Notes: generated by a model not told the origin, from the sequence alone. Positions 46,183 through 57,441 are shown, numbered from the stretch's first letter. The stretch is 64,000 bases of DNA from Leclercia adecarboxylata (GCF_006171285.1 NZ_CP040889.1:5022001-5086000); one strand, 5' to 3'. Made by a program: numbers and translations.

Positions 46183-46902
46183 TTAGCGTCCGTGAATTGC
46201 CAGATCGCCCGGGAGGGTTTTCTGCATCCGGTGCCAGATCTCGCCGCTTTCACGGCCGTAGCGACGTACGGTTTCATACACCTGGTCGTGCTGACCTTCA
46301 GAGCAGAGCTCGCTCAGCTTGTGGTAGAAACCCAGCGCCAGGCTGCGGGCTTCCGGGTTGGCGAAGTAGTGACGACCGATGCGGGTATAGAGCCCCTTCA
46401 TGCCGTTGAGGATCAGGCCGTAAATCGGGTTACCGGAGGCAAACGCCAGCCCGCGGAAGACGTTGTAATCCAGCAGGGCAAAGGCGTCGGCGTGATCTTC
46501 TACCGCCGTGGCGCGGGCCAGGACCTCCAGCGCCTTATCAGGGTGCTGGCGGAACGCCGTACGAATAAAGATGGTGGCGATGTTAGTGCGCACGGAGAGC
46601 AGGTTGTCGATCAGCTGCGGCACGCTCTCGTGATCGAGGCGCGCCAGCGTCTCAAGAATATTCAGGCCCGACGTTTCCCAGAAGTTATTCACTTTGGTCG
46701 GTTTGCCGTGTTGGATCGTCAGCCAGCCGTCGCGGGCCAGTCTCTGCAACACTTCACGTAAGGTGGTACGTGTGACGCCAATCAGTTCAGAGAGTTCGCG
46801 TTCTGCGGGAAGGATCGAGCCTGGGGGAAAACGGTTATTCCAGATGCTCTCGATAATGTACTCTTCCGCGAAACCCGCCGGGCTTTGCGCCTTAATGACC
46901 AT
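46183..46902 (-). CDS. fadR: Fatty acid regulator FadR
   Basis: The 239-residue GntR-family protein matches E. coli FadR in length. The winged helix is [35 protein letters not shown] near 40-75, and the acyl-CoA-binding helical domain follows. It represses fad genes and activates fabA/fabB; long-chain acyl-CoA releases it. fadD in this window is a known target. Confidence 0.96.
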   Translation of the reverse strand: MVIKAQSPAGFAEEYIIESIWNNRFPPGSILPAERELSELIGVTRTTLREVLQRLARDGWLTIQHGKPTKVNNFWETSGLNILETLARLDHESVPQLIDNLLSVRTNIATIFIRTAFRQHPDKALEVLARATAVEDHADAFALLDYNVFRGLAFASGNPIYGLILNGMKGLYTRIGRHYFANPEARSLALGFYHKLSELCSEGQHDQVYETVRRYGRESGEIWHRMQKTLPGDLAIHGR

Positions 46903-47100
46903 AGTGAGTTTTCCATTAACTGCTTTTTACAAAATTCACTCATCATACCAGAGGCTGGCAGAGGCAGATAGCGCAGCGAGGCGAGAAAAAAGGGATCGCC
47001 GTTTTATTTTTATCATTTAAAAAACATCCCCTGCGCTCCTCCACCGGCCTCATTTGCGTATACTTAGGACGTAATTATGTGACGGGCAAGGAAATCTGTT

Positions 47101-48639
47101 GTGGAAATGTCTTATCGTCGCGCCCTGTGGCGCAATTTTTTAGGCCAGTCTCCCGACTGGTACAAACTGACCCTGGTTGTCTTCCTGGTTCTTAACCCGC
47201 TTATCTTCATCATCAGCCCTTTCGCCGCAGGCTGGCTGCTGGTGGCGGAGTTTATCTTCACCCTAGCGATGGCGCTGAAGTGTTATCCCCTGCTGCCGGG
47301 CGGCCTGCTGGCCTTCGAGGCGGTGGTTATCGGCATGACCAGCGCAGAACACGTGAAAGAGGAGCTGGCGGCGAACCTCGAAGTGCTCCTGCTGCTGATG
47401 TTTATGGTGGCCGGGATCTACTTTATGAAGCAGTTGCTGCTGTTTATCTTTACCCGCCTGCTGCTGAGCATCCCCTCAAAAACTATGCTGTCGCTGGCCT
47501 TCTGCCTTGCAGCCGCGTTCCTGTCGGCCTTCCTCGATGCTCTGACCGTGGTCGCGGTGGTGATCAGCGTCGCCGTCGGTTTTTACGGGATTTATCACCG
47601 GGTGGCTTCGTCCCAGCCGGAAGCCGGCATGCAGGATGACAGTCACGTTGACGTCCATCAGCGCGACGTGCTGGAGCAGTTTCGCGCATTTCTGCGCAGC
47701 CTGATGATGCACGCGGGCGTGGGCACGGCCCTGGGCGGCGTGATGACCATGGTTGGCGAACCGCAGAACCTGATCATCGCCAAAGCCGCGGGCTGGAATT
47801 TTGTTGAATTTTTCCTGCGCGTGGCGCCGGTCAGCGTGCCGGTGCTGGTGTGTGGCCTGTTCACCTGCTGGCTGGTGGAGAAGTGTAAATGGTTTGGTTA
47901 CGGCACCCTGCTGCCGACCCAGGTGCGCGACGTGCTGCGCCGCTTCGACGACGAGAGCCGCAGCCAGCGGACCCGTCAGCAGCGGCTGGCGCTGATTTTC
48001 CAGGGCATCATTGGCGTCTGGCTGATTATTGCCCTGGCGTTTCATCTGGCGGAAGTGGGGCTGATTGGTCTGTCGGTGATTATTCTGGCCACCACCTTTA
48101 GCGGCGTGACGGATGAACACGCCATCGGCAAAGCCTTTACCGAAGCGCTGCCTTTTACCGCGCTGCTGGCGGTCTTTTTCGCGGTGGTGGCGGTAATTGT
48201 CGATCAGCATCTGTTTGCGCCGATTATTCAATTCGTACTGCAGGCTGAACCCGACGCCCAGCTGTCGCTGTTCTATCTGTTTAACGGCCTGCTGTCGGCC
48301 ATCTCCGATAACGTGTTTGTCGGCTCGGTCTATATCAACGAAGCGAAAGCGGCAATGGAGAGCGGCGTGATAAACCGCGAGCAGTTTGAGATGCTGGCGG
48401 TGGCGATCAACACCGGCACCAACCTGCCTTCGGTGGCCACGCCAAACGGTCAGGCGGCTTTCCTGTTCTTACTGACCTCCACCCTCGCCCCGCTTATCCG
48501 CCTCTCTTATGGCCGGATGGTATGGATGGCGCTGCCTTATACCCTGGTATTAACCGCGGTCGGTTTGTTATGCGTCAAAATTACCCTCATTCCTTTTACC
48601 CAATGGATGCTGCAGGCGGGTATACTGGCGACGCATTAA
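47101..48639 (+). CDS. nhaB: Na+/H+ antiporter NhaB
   Basis: The 512-residue protein begins at GTG 47101 behind CAAGGAAAT and aligns with the E. coli start ([19 protein letters not shown]). It has many membrane spans, among them the charged [29 protein letters not shown] segment and [30 protein letters not shown]. It exports Na+ against protons at the inner membrane. It is divergent from fadR, as in E. coli. Confidence 0.95.
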   Translation: MEMSYRRALWRNFLGQSPDWYKLTLVVFLVLNPLIFIISPFAAGWLLVAEFIFTLAMALKCYPLLPGGLLAFEAVVIGMTSAEHVKEELAANLEVLLLLMFMVAGIYFMKQLLLFIFTRLLLSIPSKTMLSLAFCLAAAFLSAFLDALTVVAVVISVAVGFYGIYHRVASSQPEAGMQDDSHVDVHQRDVLEQFRAFLRSLMMHAGVGTALGGVMTMVGEPQNLIIAKAAGWNFVEFFLRVAPVSVPVLVCGLFTCWLVEKCKWFGYGTLLPTQVRDVLRRFDDESRSQRTRQQRLALIFQGIIGVWLIIALAFHLAEVGLIGLSVIILATTFSGVTDEHAIGKAFTEALPFTALLAVFFAVVAVIVDQHLFAPIIQFVLQAEPDAQLSLFYLFNGLLSAISDNVFVGSVYINEAKAAMESGVINREQFEMLAVAINTGTNLPSVATPNGQAAFLFLLTSTLAPLIRLSYGRMVWMALPYTLVLTAVGLLCVKITLIPFTQWMLQAGILATH

Positions 48640-48781
48640 GTCAGTCAGCCGGGCGATAATTCGCCCGGTTGCGCTTGTGCATGATAAATATCCGATTACG
48701 TTATATTTTGCGCGCTGAGGCTGGCGCGCAAATTGTTTTCGTTTACACTGCGCTTTCTATACCTGTTCCAGGGAAATGATT

Positions 48782-49312
48782 ATGTTGAAATTTTTGAACC
48801 AGTGCTCGCGCGGACGCGGGGCGTGGTTGCTGTTGGCCCTGACCGCCTTCGCGTTAGAAATGGTGGCATTGTGGTTCCAGCACGTGATGATGCTGAAGCC
48901 ATGCGTGCTGTGTATCTACGAACGCTGCGCGCTGTTTGGCGTGATGGGCGCGGGTCTGGTGGGCGCTATCGCCCCGAAAAGCCCACTGCGCTATGGCGCC
49001 ATCGCCCTCTGGCTCTACAGTGCCGGCAAAGGCCTGCAGCTCGCCTGGGAGCACACCATGATCCAGCTGCACCCCTCCCCGTTCCAGACCTGTGATTTTG
49101 CCGCCAGCTTCCCGAGCTGGCTGCCGCTGGACAAGTGGCTGCCGCAGGTGTTCGTGGCTACCGGTGACTGCGCCGTACGTCAGTGGGAATTCCTGACCCT
49201 CGAGATGCCGCAGTGGCTGGTGGGGATTTTTGCCGCCTACCTGGTCGTGGCGCTGCTGGTGCTGATTGCCCAGCCGTTTAAACCGAAAAAACGCGATTTG
49301 TTTGGTAGGTAA
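48782..49312 (+). CDS. dsbB: Disulfide bond formation protein B
   Basis: From ATG 48782 there are 176 residues, as in E. coli; a second ATG two codons upstream is possible. Four membrane helices carry the redox pairs Cys41-Cys44 (CVLC) and Cys104/Cys130 in the periplasmic loop. It reoxidises DsbA and passes electrons to quinone. It lies 142 bases downstream of nhaB, as in E. coli. Confidence 0.96.
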   Translation: MLKFLNQCSRGRGAWLLLALTAFALEMVALWFQHVMMLKPCVLCIYERCALFGVMGAGLVGAIAPKSPLRYGAIALWLYSAGKGLQLAWEHTMIQLHPSPFQTCDFAASFPSWLPLDKWLPQVFVATGDCAVRQWEFLTLEMPQWLVGIFAAYLVVALLVLIAQPFKPKKRDLFGR

Positions 49313-49316
49313 AAGC

Positions 49317-49345
49317 AAAACGGCAACCCTGGGGGTTGCCGTTTT
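49317..49345 (+). terminator. Terminator of dsbB
   Basis: AAAACGGCAACC/GGTTGCCGTTTT arms with a 5-base loop and a T-run, five bases after the stop codon. Confidence 0.88.
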
Positions 49346-49356
49346 TAATGTTTGCG

Positions 49357-49402
49357 CCCTCTCCCCGTGGGAGAGGGTTGGGGTGAGGGCATCAGGCCGC
49401 AC
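49357..49402. repeat. Intergenic palindromic repeat, copy 3 (inverted)
   Basis: The reverse complement of this stretch matches 41781-41827 almost base for base, so two inverted copies bracket dadX to dsbB at 7.6 kb distance. Confidence 0.8.
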
Positions 49403-49406
49403 TAAT

Positions 49407-49432
49407 AAAAAACCCGCCGAGGCGGGTTTTTT
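49407..49432 (-). terminator. Terminator of ycgN
   Basis: AAAAAACCCGCC/GGCGGGTTTTTT arms with a 2-base loop lie directly beyond the ycgN stop codon. Confidence 0.88.
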
Positions 49433-49433
49433 A

Positions 49434-49877
49434 TTATGCGCGGTTTGGGTGATTCAATATGTGGTCTTCCCAGTCGCGCACCTCTGACTCTTTCACCGCG
49501 ATATGACGCACGGAGATCCGCTCGCCGTGCATCGCCGCTTTCGAGCCGGTCAGGAGGGGGTGCCACTTCGGCAAATCTTTACCCTCCGCCAGCAGACGGT
49601 AGGCGCAGGTCGGCGGCAGCCATTCAAAGGTCGGCAGGTTGTCGCGGGTCAGCTTGATGCAGTCCGGCTCCAGCTCGAAACGGCGCTCGTAGTTGCGGCA
49701 CTGGCAGGTTTTGATGTTCAGCTGATTACAGGCGACGTTGGTGAAATAGATTTCGTCCGAGTCTTCATCCATCAGCTTGTGCAGGCAGCACTGCCCGCAA
49801 CCGTCGCACAGCGATTCCCACTCGGCGTCGGTCATGTTGTCGAGAGTTTTGCTTTGCCAGAAAGGGATTTCGCTCAT
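49434..49877 (-). CDS. ycgN: Conserved Cys-cluster protein YcgN (UPF0260)
   Basis: Starting at ATG 49877 ([10 protein letters not shown]) the protein has 147 residues; a GTG four codons upstream is also open. The cysteine motif [11 protein letters not shown] near 25-35, then [18 protein letters not shown], and a later Cys suggest a metal or Fe-S site of the YkgJ type. The role is unknown. Confidence 0.92.
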   Translation of the reverse strand: MSEIPFWQSKTLDNMTDAEWESLCDGCGQCCLHKLMDEDSDEIYFTNVACNQLNIKTCQCRNYERRFELEPDCIKLTRDNLPTFEWLPPTCAYRLLAEGKDLPKWHPLLTGSKAAMHGERISVRHIAVKESEVRDWEDHILNHPNRA

Positions 49878-49970
49878 AAGGATGTCCACACGTCAAAAGA
49901 AAGCGCACCTTATAACCAGTCTGGCATCTCGATGCAAGTTTTGCCGCCCTTTTAAGGCGGCAAGCGGGGA

Positions 49971-50630
49971 TTACAGCACGCGGGTTTTCAGTGACAGGCC
50001 GTTGACGGAGAGCTCCAGCTCATCGCCACCGTTCAGCGGGCCTACCCCTTCCGGGGTGCCGGTGAGGATCACATCGCCCGGTTTCAGGGTGAAGTAACGA
50101 CTCATGTAGGCAATCAGCGGCACGATTTTGTGGATCATGTCGGACGTAGAACCCTGCTGACGCACTTCGCCGTTAATTTTCAGGCTCAGGGTGGTGTTCT
50201 GCGGATCGTCCTGGAATTCCGACACCGGTACGAAGCCGGAGATTGGACAGGAGTTATCAAAACCCTTGGCTTTCTCCCACGGCTGACCCGCTTTTTTCAT
50301 TTTGCCCTGCACCTCGCGCAGGGTCAGGTCCAGCGCCACACCATAACCGGCAATCGCTTTCTGCACATGATCTTCAGAAGCCTGGCGCAGCGTAGCGCCA
50401 ATCAGCACCGCCAGTTCCACTTCGTGGTGAACCGAACCCAGCCCCTGCGGGATCGCCAGCGGCTGGCGAATATCACAGAGGGCGGTTTCCGGTTTAATAA
50501 ACAGCACCGGCTCGTTCGGAACCGCACTGCCCATTTCCTGAATATGCTTCGCGTAATTACTGCCGACGCAGACGACTTTGCTTACCGGATAATCCAGCAA
50601 GGCGCCTTGCCAGTTATGATGCTGATACAT
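49971..50630 (-). CDS. ycgM: Fumarylacetoacetate hydrolase-family protein YcgM
   Basis: A 219-residue FAH-fold protein with the metal-binding acids in HHEVELAVLIG near 68-78 (HxExE type), DLTLREVQ near 100 and LTGTPEGVGPL near 190-200. Relatives are acylpyruvate hydrolases and oxaloacetate decarboxylases. In E. coli it sits in the same ycgN-ycgM-ycgL row. The physiological substrate is uncertain. Confidence 0.93.
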   Translation of the reverse strand: MYQHHNWQGALLDYPVSKVVCVGSNYAKHIQEMGSAVPNEPVLFIKPETALCDIRQPLAIPQGLGSVHHEVELAVLIGATLRQASEDHVQKAIAGYGVALDLTLREVQGKMKKAGQPWEKAKGFDNSCPISGFVPVSEFQDDPQNTTLSLKINGEVRQQGSTSDMIHKIVPLIAYMSRYFTLKPGDVILTGTPEGVGPLNGGDELELSVNGLSLKTRVL

Positions 50631-50677
50631 AATGAGCCCCTAAAAGGTTAATGTAACGCTGACAGATAATTCTTAAA

Positions 50678-50953
50678 CTATTTTTTTCCCTGCGCCTCAA
50701 GATGCTGTTTAAGTAAATTCTCTTGCGGCGGAGGGAGTTGTAAATAATAGCCCTGTTCGGCTAACGCGCTTTTCACTTTTTCCAGATCGGCGTTCTTCAG
50801 CTGCTTGCGCCCGTCGAGCGGCATCAGCATCACCATTTGCGGCTTTCCGAAGGTCTTCATCAGTGCCTCAGGCACGCGGGAAAAATCGTCCTTTTTTTCG
50901 ACATAGAGATAGGTCTGGTCGCGTTGGGTACTTCTGTAGATCACACAAAACAT
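50678..50953 (-). CDS. ycgL: YcgL-domain protein
   Basis: The 91-residue protein beginning [31 protein letters not shown] is the YcgL domain (UPF0745). The E. coli annotation has extra N-terminal residues; here ATG 50953 is the start nearest the conserved part. It is divergent from minC. Its function is not defined. Confidence 0.9.
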   Translation of the reverse strand: MFCVIYRSTQRDQTYLYVEKKDDFSRVPEALMKTFGKPQMVMLMPLDGRKQLKNADLEKVKSALAEQGYYLQLPPPQENLLKQHLEAQGKK

Positions 50954-51079
50954 ATATTTACTCAGAATTAACGGGGAGGGTGACTTGCCTCAATATAGTT
51001 GTGACTATAACATGCCTGATACTCTTCGGAATATCACGACGCACACGCCGTGGTAAAAAGCAAATTGAGTAAGGCCAGG

Positions 51080-51772
51080 ATGTCAAACACGCCAATCGAG
51101 CTTAAAGGCAGTAGCTTCACCTTATCAGTGGTTCATTTGCATGAAGCAAAACCCGAGGTTATTCGTCAGGCGTTAGAAGACAAAATCGCCCAGGCGCCCG
51201 CATTTCTTAAACATGCGCCCGTCGTCATTAACGTAAGCGACCTTGAAGCGCCGATTAACTGGCAGCAGTTGCAGCAGGCAGTGTTAGCCACCGGCCTGCG
51301 GATTGTTGGCATCAGCGGCTGCAAAGATGCCGCACTGAAAGCCGAAATTGACGAGGCGGGTCTTCCGCTGCTCACCGAAGGCAAAGATAAAGCCCCACGC
51401 GCAGAGCCCCCTGCCCCGCCTGAACTCCCTGTTACACCCGTCACAAAAACGCGCTTGATCGATCTGCCGGTGCGTTCCGGTCAGCGTATTTATGCGCCAA
51501 ACTGTGACCTTATTGTAACTAACCACGTCAGCGCTGGTGCAGAACTTATCGCCGATGGCAATATTCATATCTATGGCTCCATGCGGGGTCGCGCGCTGGC
51601 GGGTGCCAGCGGCGATCGCGATGCGCAAATTTTTTGTACCCATCTGGAGGCGGAGCTGGTCTCCATCGCAGGTGTTTACTGGCTGAGCGATAACATCCCG
51701 GCCGAATTTTCTGGTAAAGCCGCTCGTCTGCGTCTGGCAGACAACGCTTTGACCGTTCAACCGTTGAATTGA
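51080..51772 (+). CDS. minC: Septum site inhibitor MinC
   Basis: From ATG 51080 (aligned with the E. coli [13 protein letters not shown] start) 230 residues result. The N-terminal FtsZ-antagonist domain runs to about 100, followed by a Pro-rich linker ([12 protein letters not shown]) and the C-terminal beta-helix domain with [15 protein letters not shown] and [20 protein letters not shown], which binds MinD. It blocks FtsZ polymerisation near the poles. Confidence 0.96.
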   Translation: MSNTPIELKGSSFTLSVVHLHEAKPEVIRQALEDKIAQAPAFLKHAPVVINVSDLEAPINWQQLQQAVLATGLRIVGISGCKDAALKAEIDEAGLPLLTEGKDKAPRAEPPAPPELPVTPVTKTRLIDLPVRSGQRIYAPNCDLIVTNHVSAGAELIADGNIHIYGSMRGRALAGASGDRDAQIFCTHLEAELVSIAGVYWLSDNIPAEFSGKAARLRLADNALTVQPLN

Positions 51773-51795
51773 TCCCTTTTTAACAAGGAATTTCT

Positions 51796-52608
51796 ATGGC
51801 ACGCATTATTGTTGTTACTTCGGGTAAAGGAGGCGTTGGCAAGACCACCTCCAGCGCGGCCATCGCTACTGGTTTGGCCCAGAAGGGAAAGAAAACTGTC
51901 GTTATCGACTTCGATATCGGCCTGCGTAACCTCGACCTGATTATGGGTTGCGAGCGCCGCGTGGTGTACGATTTCGTGAACGTGATTCAGGGTGATGCCA
52001 CGCTGAATCAGGCAATGATCAAAGATAAGCGTACCGACAACCTCTATATTCTCCCCGCTTCCCAGACGCGCGACAAAGACGCGCTGACCCGCGAAGGCGT
52101 GGAAAAGGTGCTCGATGAGCTGAAAAAAATGGACTTCGATTTCGTGGTCTGTGATTCACCTGCGGGCATCGAAACCGGTGCGCTGATGGCGCTCTACTTC
52201 GCCGATGAAGCGATCATCACCACCAACCCGGAAGTCTCTTCCGTGCGCGACTCCGACCGTATTCTGGGGATCCTTGCTTCAAAATCCCGTCGCGCAGAGA
52301 ATGGCGAAGAGCCGATTAAAGAGCACCTGCTGCTGACCCGTTATAATCCGGGTCGCGTCAATAAAGGTGATATGCTGAGTATGGAAGACGTGCTGGAGAT
52401 CCTGCGCATCAAACTGGTTGGCGTTATCCCGGAAGATCAATCCGTGCTGCGCGCCTCTAACCAGGGTGAACCGGTTATCCTCGACGCTAACGCAGACGCC
52501 GGTAAAGCGTATGCGGACACGGTAGATCGTCTGCTCGGAGAAGAACGTCCTTTCCGCTTCATAGAAGAAGAGAAGAAAGGTTTCCTCAAACGCCTGTTCG
52601 GAGGATAA
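51796..52608 (+). CDS. minD: Septum site ATPase MinD
   Basis: A 270-residue deviant Walker ATPase with KGGVGKTT near 10-17 and DFDIGLRNLDLIMG near 38-51. The C-terminal amphipathic membrane anchor is KKGFLKRLFGG. It is the second gene of minCDE, 23 bases after minC. It recruits MinC and oscillates between poles with MinE. Confidence 0.97.
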   Translation: MARIIVVTSGKGGVGKTTSSAAIATGLAQKGKKTVVIDFDIGLRNLDLIMGCERRVVYDFVNVIQGDATLNQAMIKDKRTDNLYILPASQTRDKDALTREGVEKVLDELKKMDFDFVVCDSPAGIETGALMALYFADEAIITTNPEVSSVRDSDRILGILASKSRRAENGEEPIKEHLLLTRYNPGRVNKGDMLSMEDVLEILRIKLVGVIPEDQSVLRASNQGEPVILDANADAGKAYADTVDRLLGEERPFRFIEEEKKGFLKRLFGG

Positions 52609-52611
52609 GTT

Positions 52612-52881
52612 ATGGCATTACTGGACTTTTTTCTCTCGCGGAAAAAAAGCACCGCCAACATCGCAAAAGAACGACTGCAGATCATCGTCGCGGAACGCCG
52701 CCGCAGCGATGCAGAACCGCATTACCTGCCGCAGCTGCGCAAAGACATCCTGGAAGTGATTTGTAAGTATGTGCAGATCGACCCGGAGATGGTGACCGTA
52801 CAGCTGGAGCAAAAGGACGGGGATATCTCGATTCTGGAGCTCAACGTGACCCTGCCGGAAGCGGAAGAGTCGCGTTCATAA
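52612..52881 (+). CDS. minE: Topological specificity factor MinE
   Basis: The 89-residue protein has the membrane-binding N-terminus [13 protein letters not shown], the MinD-contact helix [18 protein letters not shown] and the C-terminal dimer domain. It stimulates MinD ATPase and restricts MinC action to the poles. It begins three bases after minD. Confidence 0.97.
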
Positions 52882-52885
52882 CGGC

Positions 52886-52954
52886 GTTGCCGGGCGGTGC
52901 GATGCTTGCCCGGCCTACATTTGTAGCCCCGGCAAGCGCAGCGCCGCCGGGGAA
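52886..52954. repeat. Paired REP elements between minE and rnd
   Basis: TTGCCGGGCGGTGCGATGCTTGCCCGGCC and GTAGCCCCGGCAAGCGCAGCGCCGCCGGGG lie in tandem between convergent minE and rnd, a BIME-type pair. Confidence 0.75.
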
Positions 52955-52962
52955 TTCACCCT

Positions 52963-54090
52963 TTACTGCGGATACTCTTCCAGCAGCGCATTCAGGCGTT
53001 CTGCCATTAACTCCCCGCGCCATCCGGCAATCAGTTCCGGCGTGCCGTTTTGCGGTTTCAGCTTCCAGTGCGCGTTCAGCAGCTGGTTAATCTGACGGCG
53101 TGAAGCCAGCAGCTCGGCGCTGACTTTGCTCTCGGTTGCCACTTCCTGGACCAGAGCTTTAATTGCCTTAAAGGCTTTGCGATAGCCCGGCATATCCATC
53201 AGGTTCAACAGTGGCTCCGGCAGCGCCTCTTCCGGCAACTCCTGAGCTTTCGCCACCAGCGCCAGCAGGGTTTTACCGTGGAAACGGATCTCCGAACCCG
53301 AAAGTCCGATGCTGTCCAGTTCCCCCAGGCTGCCCGGCATGTAACGCGCCACGGCCCACAGATGTTCCTCGCGCACCACAAAGTTCACCGCCAGATCGCG
53401 CTCGCGGGCCTTACGCAGACGCCAGTCGGCCAGCAGCTGCAGGCAGGCCAGCTGGCGGGTACGCAGCTGCCAGGCGTTGCTGATATCGCGCCAGGCCTCT
53501 TTCGGATCGGTGACTTCCTTACGACGCAGCTGCGTCATCCGGCACTCGTTCAGGGCCGCAGGCAGCCAGCCGGAGGCTTCGGCCTCTTTCATCAGCTGAC
53601 CGGCAATCGGTAGGAGATAGAACACATCCGCCGCCGCGTAGTCGAGCTGACGCTCGGTCAGCGGACGCGCCAGCCAGTCGGTGCGGGATTCGCTCTTGTC
53701 GATAGCAAGGCCGGTATACTCCTCCACCATGGCGGCAAAGCCCCACGACAGCGGACGCCCGGCAAAAGCGGCGAGGATCTGGGTATCGATCAGCGGCTCC
53801 GGCATGATGCCGAAGGTGTTGAGGAAAACTTCCAGATCTTCACTCCCGGCGTGCAGATATTTGGTGATGGCGGTATCCAGCAGCAGCTCGCGCATCGGCG
53901 TCCAGTCGGTGATCCCCAGCGGGTCGATAAGCGATACCTTTTTGCCGTCATACAGCTGGATCAGGCCCAGCTGAGGATAATAGGTGCGGGTACGAACAAA
54001 CTCGGTATCCAGCGCAATGGCGTCTGCATCGCGGGTAATATCGCACAGCGAAGCCAGTTCGTCGTTGGTGGTGATCATCTGGTAGTTCAA
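52963..54090 (-). CDS. rnd: Ribonuclease D
   Basis: I place the start at TTG 54090 (LNYQMITT), the position of the UUG start known for E. coli rnd; this gives 375 residues. The DEDD exonuclease domain has DTEFVRTRTYY near 27-37, the HAGSEDLEVF block and YAAADVFYLLPI, followed by two HRDC domains. It trims the 3' ends of tRNA precursors and other stable RNAs. The rare start codon limits expression. Confidence 0.95.
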   Translation of the reverse strand: MNYQMITTNDELASLCDITRDADAIALDTEFVRTRTYYPQLGLIQLYDGKKVSLIDPLGITDWTPMRELLLDTAITKYLHAGSEDLEVFLNTFGIMPEPLIDTQILAAFAGRPLSWGFAAMVEEYTGLAIDKSESRTDWLARPLTERQLDYAAADVFYLLPIAGQLMKEAEASGWLPAALNECRMTQLRRKEVTDPKEAWRDISNAWQLRTRQLACLQLLADWRLRKARERDLAVNFVVREEHLWAVARYMPGSLGELDSIGLSGSEIRFHGKTLLALVAKAQELPEEALPEPLLNLMDMPGYRKAFKAIKALVQEVATESKVSAELLASRRQINQLLNAHWKLKPQNGTPELIAGWRGELMAERLNALLEEYPQ

Positions 54091-54114
54091 ATCATATTCT
54101 CTTTGGTTTGCGCC

Positions 54115-54144
54115 CATAAAAAAACGCTGGCCAGGCCAGCGTTT
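54115..54144 (-). terminator. Terminator of fadD upstream of rnd
   Basis: AAACGCTGGCC/GGCCAGCGTTT arms with a one-base centre, followed on the minus strand by a T-run. It lies just before the rnd start, so rnd needs its own promoter or read-through. Confidence 0.8.
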
Positions 54145-54164
54145 CTGGGTGACTAACACGAAGC

Positions 54165-55850
54165 TCAGCCTTTATTGTCCACTTTGGCGCGCGCTTCGTC
54201 ACGTAATTCTCGTCGCAATATCTTCCCGACGTTCGATTTTGGCAGTTCGTCGCGAAACTCCACCAGCTTCGGCACTTTATACCCGGTGAGCTGGCGACGG
54301 CAGAAGGTGATCAGCGCGTCTTCGCTCAGGGCAGGATCTTTTTTCACCACAAAGATTTTAACCGTTTCGCCGCTGCTGCCTGCCGGAACCCCTACCGCGG
54401 CCACTTCCAGCACGCCGTTGTGCTGCATGACCACGTCTTCGATCTCGTTCGGATAGACGTTGAAACCGGAGACCAGGATCATGTCTTTCTTACGATCGAC
54501 GATGCGCAGGAAACCTTCGTCATCCATCACCGCGATATCCCCGGTGTGCAGCCAGCCGTCCTTGATGATTTCATCAGTGGCTTCCGGACGCTGCCAGTAG
54601 CCCAGCATCACCTGCGGGCCTCGCACGCAGAGCTCGCCCGGCTCGCCATGCGGCACTTCGTTATCGTCGTCATCCACCAGTTTGGCTTCGGTGGAGGGCA
54701 CCGGCAGGCCGATGCTGCCGCTGTGATAGTCGATATCGTGCGGGTTAACGCTCACCAGCGGGGCGCATTCGGTCAGGCCATAGCCCTCCAGCAGATACTG
54801 GCCGGTCAGTTTCACCCAGCGCTCGGCCACCGCCTGCTGTACCGGCATCCCGCCCCCCGCAGACAGATGCAGGGTGGAGAAATCGAGCTGCTGGAACTCT
54901 TTATTATTGAGAAGCGCGTTAAACAGGGTGTTTACCCCGGTCATGGCGGTGAACGGATATTTCGCCAGCTCTTTGACCAGGCCCGGAATATCGCGCGGGT
55001 TGGTGATCAGCACGTTCTGCCCGCCGAGCTCGATAAACAGCAGGCAGTTCATGGTCAACGCGAAGATGTGATAGAGCGGCAGCGCGGTGATCACCAGCTC
55101 TTTGCCGCGATGCAGCAGCGGCCCGTAGGTGGCATTCACCTGCTCGAGGTTCGCCAGCATGTTGCGGTGGGTGAGCATCGCCCCTTTCGCCACGCCGGTG
55201 GTGCCGCCCGTATACTGCAGGAACGCCAGATCCTGGGAGACGATTTCGGGCTTCACGTACTGCATCCGGTAGCCCTGGTGCAGCGCCCGGCGGAAGGAGA
55301 TGGCATCCGGCAGATGGTATTTCGGCACCAGCCGTTTGACGTACTTGACGACGAAGTTAACCAGCGTCCCCTTGGCGGTGGAGAGCTGGTCGCCCATTCG
55401 CGTCAGAATGACGTGTTTGACCTGGGTTTTATCAACCACTTTTTCCAGCGTGTGGGCGAAGTTGGAGACAATCACAATCGCCGAGGCGCCGCTGTCGTTC
55501 AGCTGATGTTCCAGCTCGCGCGGAGTATAAAGCGGGTTGACGTTAACCACGATCATCCCGGCGCGCAGAATGCCGAACAGCGCCACCGGATACTGCAGCA
55601 GGTTCGGCATCATCAGCGCCACGCGATCGCCCTTCTGCAGGCCTAACCCCTCCTGCAGATAGGCCGCAAAGGCCCGGCTGCGCTCTTCCAGCTTACGGAA
55701 GGTCATCACTTCGCCCATGTTCACAAACGCAGGCTGATCGGCGTAACGTGTTACGGAGTTTTCAAACAGTTCAACCAGGGATTGATAACGGTCAGGGTTT
55801 ATCTCTGCGGGAACATCCGCAGGATATCGGTTAAGCCAAACCTTCTTCAC
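54165..55850 (-). CDS. fadD: Long-chain fatty acid CoA ligase
   Basis: With the GTG at 55850 ([14 protein letters not shown]) the protein has 561 residues, the E. coli length; E. coli uses TTG here. The AMP-binding P-loop [13 protein letters not shown] is near 213-225, the GYGLTE motif near 360 and the FACS signature [25 protein letters not shown] near 440. It activates imported fatty acids at the inner membrane. A longer in-frame start exists but lacks homology. Confidence 0.96.
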   Translation of the reverse strand: MKKVWLNRYPADVPAEINPDRYQSLVELFENSVTRYADQPAFVNMGEVMTFRKLEERSRAFAAYLQEGLGLQKGDRVALMMPNLLQYPVALFGILRAGMIVVNVNPLYTPRELEHQLNDSGASAIVIVSNFAHTLEKVVDKTQVKHVILTRMGDQLSTAKGTLVNFVVKYVKRLVPKYHLPDAISFRRALHQGYRMQYVKPEIVSQDLAFLQYTGGTTGVAKGAMLTHRNMLANLEQVNATYGPLLHRGKELVITALPLYHIFALTMNCLLFIELGGQNVLITNPRDIPGLVKELAKYPFTAMTGVNTLFNALLNNKEFQQLDFSTLHLSAGGGMPVQQAVAERWVKLTGQYLLEGYGLTECAPLVSVNPHDIDYHSGSIGLPVPSTEAKLVDDDDNEVPHGEPGELCVRGPQVMLGYWQRPEATDEIIKDGWLHTGDIAVMDDEGFLRIVDRKKDMILVSGFNVYPNEIEDVVMQHNGVLEVAAVGVPAGSSGETVKIFVVKKDPALSEDALITFCRRQLTGYKVPKLVEFRDELPKSNVGKILRRELRDEARAKVDNKG

Positions 55851-55922
55851 TACATCACCTCTGAAAAGCGTGTTCGTCGTCATCACAACCCCGGTTAATA
55901 AACAAGTCGTTAACATAATATT

Positions 55923-55939
55923 AACTCAGCGTACCAGTT
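55923..55939 (-). promoter_or_regulatory. Candidate FadR operator upstream of fadD
   Basis: The minus strand reads AACTGGTACGCTGAGTT, which matches 12 of 15 fixed positions of the FadR consensus AACTGGTCnGACnAGTT. It lies 73 bases before the fadD start, a sensible operator position. FadR repression of fadD is established in E. coli. Confidence 0.55.
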
Positions 55940-56054
55940 TATTAATTGCCCGGATTTAAGGTTGCGAAGCGCGTCACTATTTATTTTTCTTATTACCGTG
56001 GAAAAAACGAAACAGCGGACGGGCCGCTGTTTCTTATTCAATAATAACAGTCAC

Positions 56055-56642
56055 TTACTCTGTTACTATCGTCCGGACCTGTGCAGGGCCGGGGCCATAA
56101 CCTGGCCAGCCGCCGTAGCCGTATCCATAGCCATAACGCCATGGATGGGGTCCCCAGTACCAGGGATCCGGTGGCGGCATCATCACCTGCTGCTGTACCC
56201 GCCAGCGTTTATAGCCGTTGACCTGCATGGTCATAAATTTATAGGGAGTGTTGCCGATTTTACCCTGCTCTGCGCCGGTGATCGGCCCCACCACGGTGAT
56301 CAGTTGCCCACGGAAATCCACCGGATCGAGGAAGCCGTTAACATCGGCGTAGATCCGGCCCCGTGAGGCTTCACCCAGAACCGGACGCGCGCCGCTGTCC
56401 AGGGGCACGGTGGCAATCTCCAGACGGGTTTTGCCCTGCTGGTTGATGACCTCCACCACTTTGCCGCCGAAACGCGACTCCTGGCCCACGTAGAGTTCCG
56501 GGGCGTTCATCACCCGGACCAGATCCTGCTGCGGCGTCGGACTGCTGCCCTGGATCGCATCAGGCACTGAAACACATCCTGTTAATGCCAGGGCCAGCGC
56601 CCCGACGGTCAGCAGACGAACAACATATTTTTGAACCGCCAT
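56055..56642 (-). CDS. yeaY: Slp-family outer membrane lipoprotein
   Basis: The 195-residue protein has a lipobox LTGC-VSV at about residues 20-26. The Slp domain follows ([30 protein letters not shown] and [28 protein letters not shown]). The C-terminal 40 residues are rich in Trp, Pro, Gly and Tyr ([18 protein letters not shown]), longer and more repetitive than the core. Position between fadD and tsaB matches E. coli yeaY. Its function is unknown. Confidence 0.92.
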   Translation of the reverse strand: MAVQKYVVRLLTVGALALALTGCVSVPDAIQGSSPTPQQDLVRVMNAPELYVGQESRFGGKVVEVINQQGKTRLEIATVPLDSGARPVLGEASRGRIYADVNGFLDPVDFRGQLITVVGPITGAEQGKIGNTPYKFMTMQVNGYKRWRVQQQVMMPPPDPWYWGPHPWRYGYGYGYGGWPGYGPGPAQVRTIVTE

Positions 56643-56679
56643 GATGCGACTCCTTTTTCTCAGGCTCTTATACTGAGAT

Positions 56680-57375
56680 TCACTCCCGGCCCGGAAGTTT
56701 CTTCCACGCTACGGTGTTTCGTAAATAAACCGGCTCGGCTTTCTCCACCGCCACGGTTTTACCTGCCGCCAGCATCTGACAGGCAATAGGGAGCATATCT
56801 TCAGCCGCCGGCAGCAGCACGTTGCCGTCGACCAGGGCCAGACCGCTGTCGTTTGCCATATCCGGCCACGCCGGCCAGCCGGTGCCGACCGTCGCCCATT
56901 CACCGGAAAGCTGCTTCATGCGCTCGCCTGCCGCTTGCGGCGTAAGCACGGCTTCGCTCTCTTCACCGTGCCAGACGCCCTGCTCGTCGCGGGTATATTC
57001 CGCCCAGTAGACTTCGCCCATGCGGGCATCGATGGCCGCCAGCACGCGGGTCGCGCCGGTATTGCGCCATGCGCCCTGGGCCATGGTCGCCAGGGTCGAA
57101 ACGCCGATCATCGGCAGTTCGGCACCCAGCGCCAGCCCCTGGGCAATGCCGATGCCAATGCGCACGCCGGTAAAGCTGCCCGGGCCGCGGCCATAGGCCA
57201 GCGCGTCGAGATCGGTAAGGGAGGTATTGCCCTCGGTGAGGATCATCTTCACCAGGGGCAGGATCCGTTGGGTGTGTTCCCGGGGGCACTCTTCGAAATG
57301 CGCACAGGTCGTGCCGTCATTCCACAGGGCAACAGAGCAGGCCTCTGTCGCGGTATCGATAGCCAGAATTCGCAT
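56680..57375 (-). CDS. tsaB: tRNA t6A modification protein TsaB
   Basis: A 231-residue member of the ASKHA fold, beginning [18 protein letters not shown] and containing [24 protein letters not shown] near 61-84. With TsaC, TsaD and TsaE it makes the essential t6A37 modification of ANN-decoding tRNAs. It precedes the yeaY gene by 37 bases and follows yoaA on the same strand. Confidence 0.96.
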   Translation of the reverse strand: MRILAIDTATEACSVALWNDGTTCAHFEECPREHTQRILPLVKMILTEGNTSLTDLDALAYGRGPGSFTGVRIGIGIAQGLALGAELPMIGVSTLATMAQGAWRNTGATRVLAAIDARMGEVYWAEYTRDEQGVWHGEESEAVLTPQAAGERMKQLSGEWATVGTGWPAWPDMANDSGLALVDGNVLLPAAEDMLPIACQMLAAGKTVAVEKAEPVYLRNTVAWKKLPGRE

Positions 57376-57441
57376 GTGTTGTCGCGCTCTCGCAGTGGTC
57401 AGTCACAAAAAGGCGCGCATTTTAGCACACCCATCAATAAA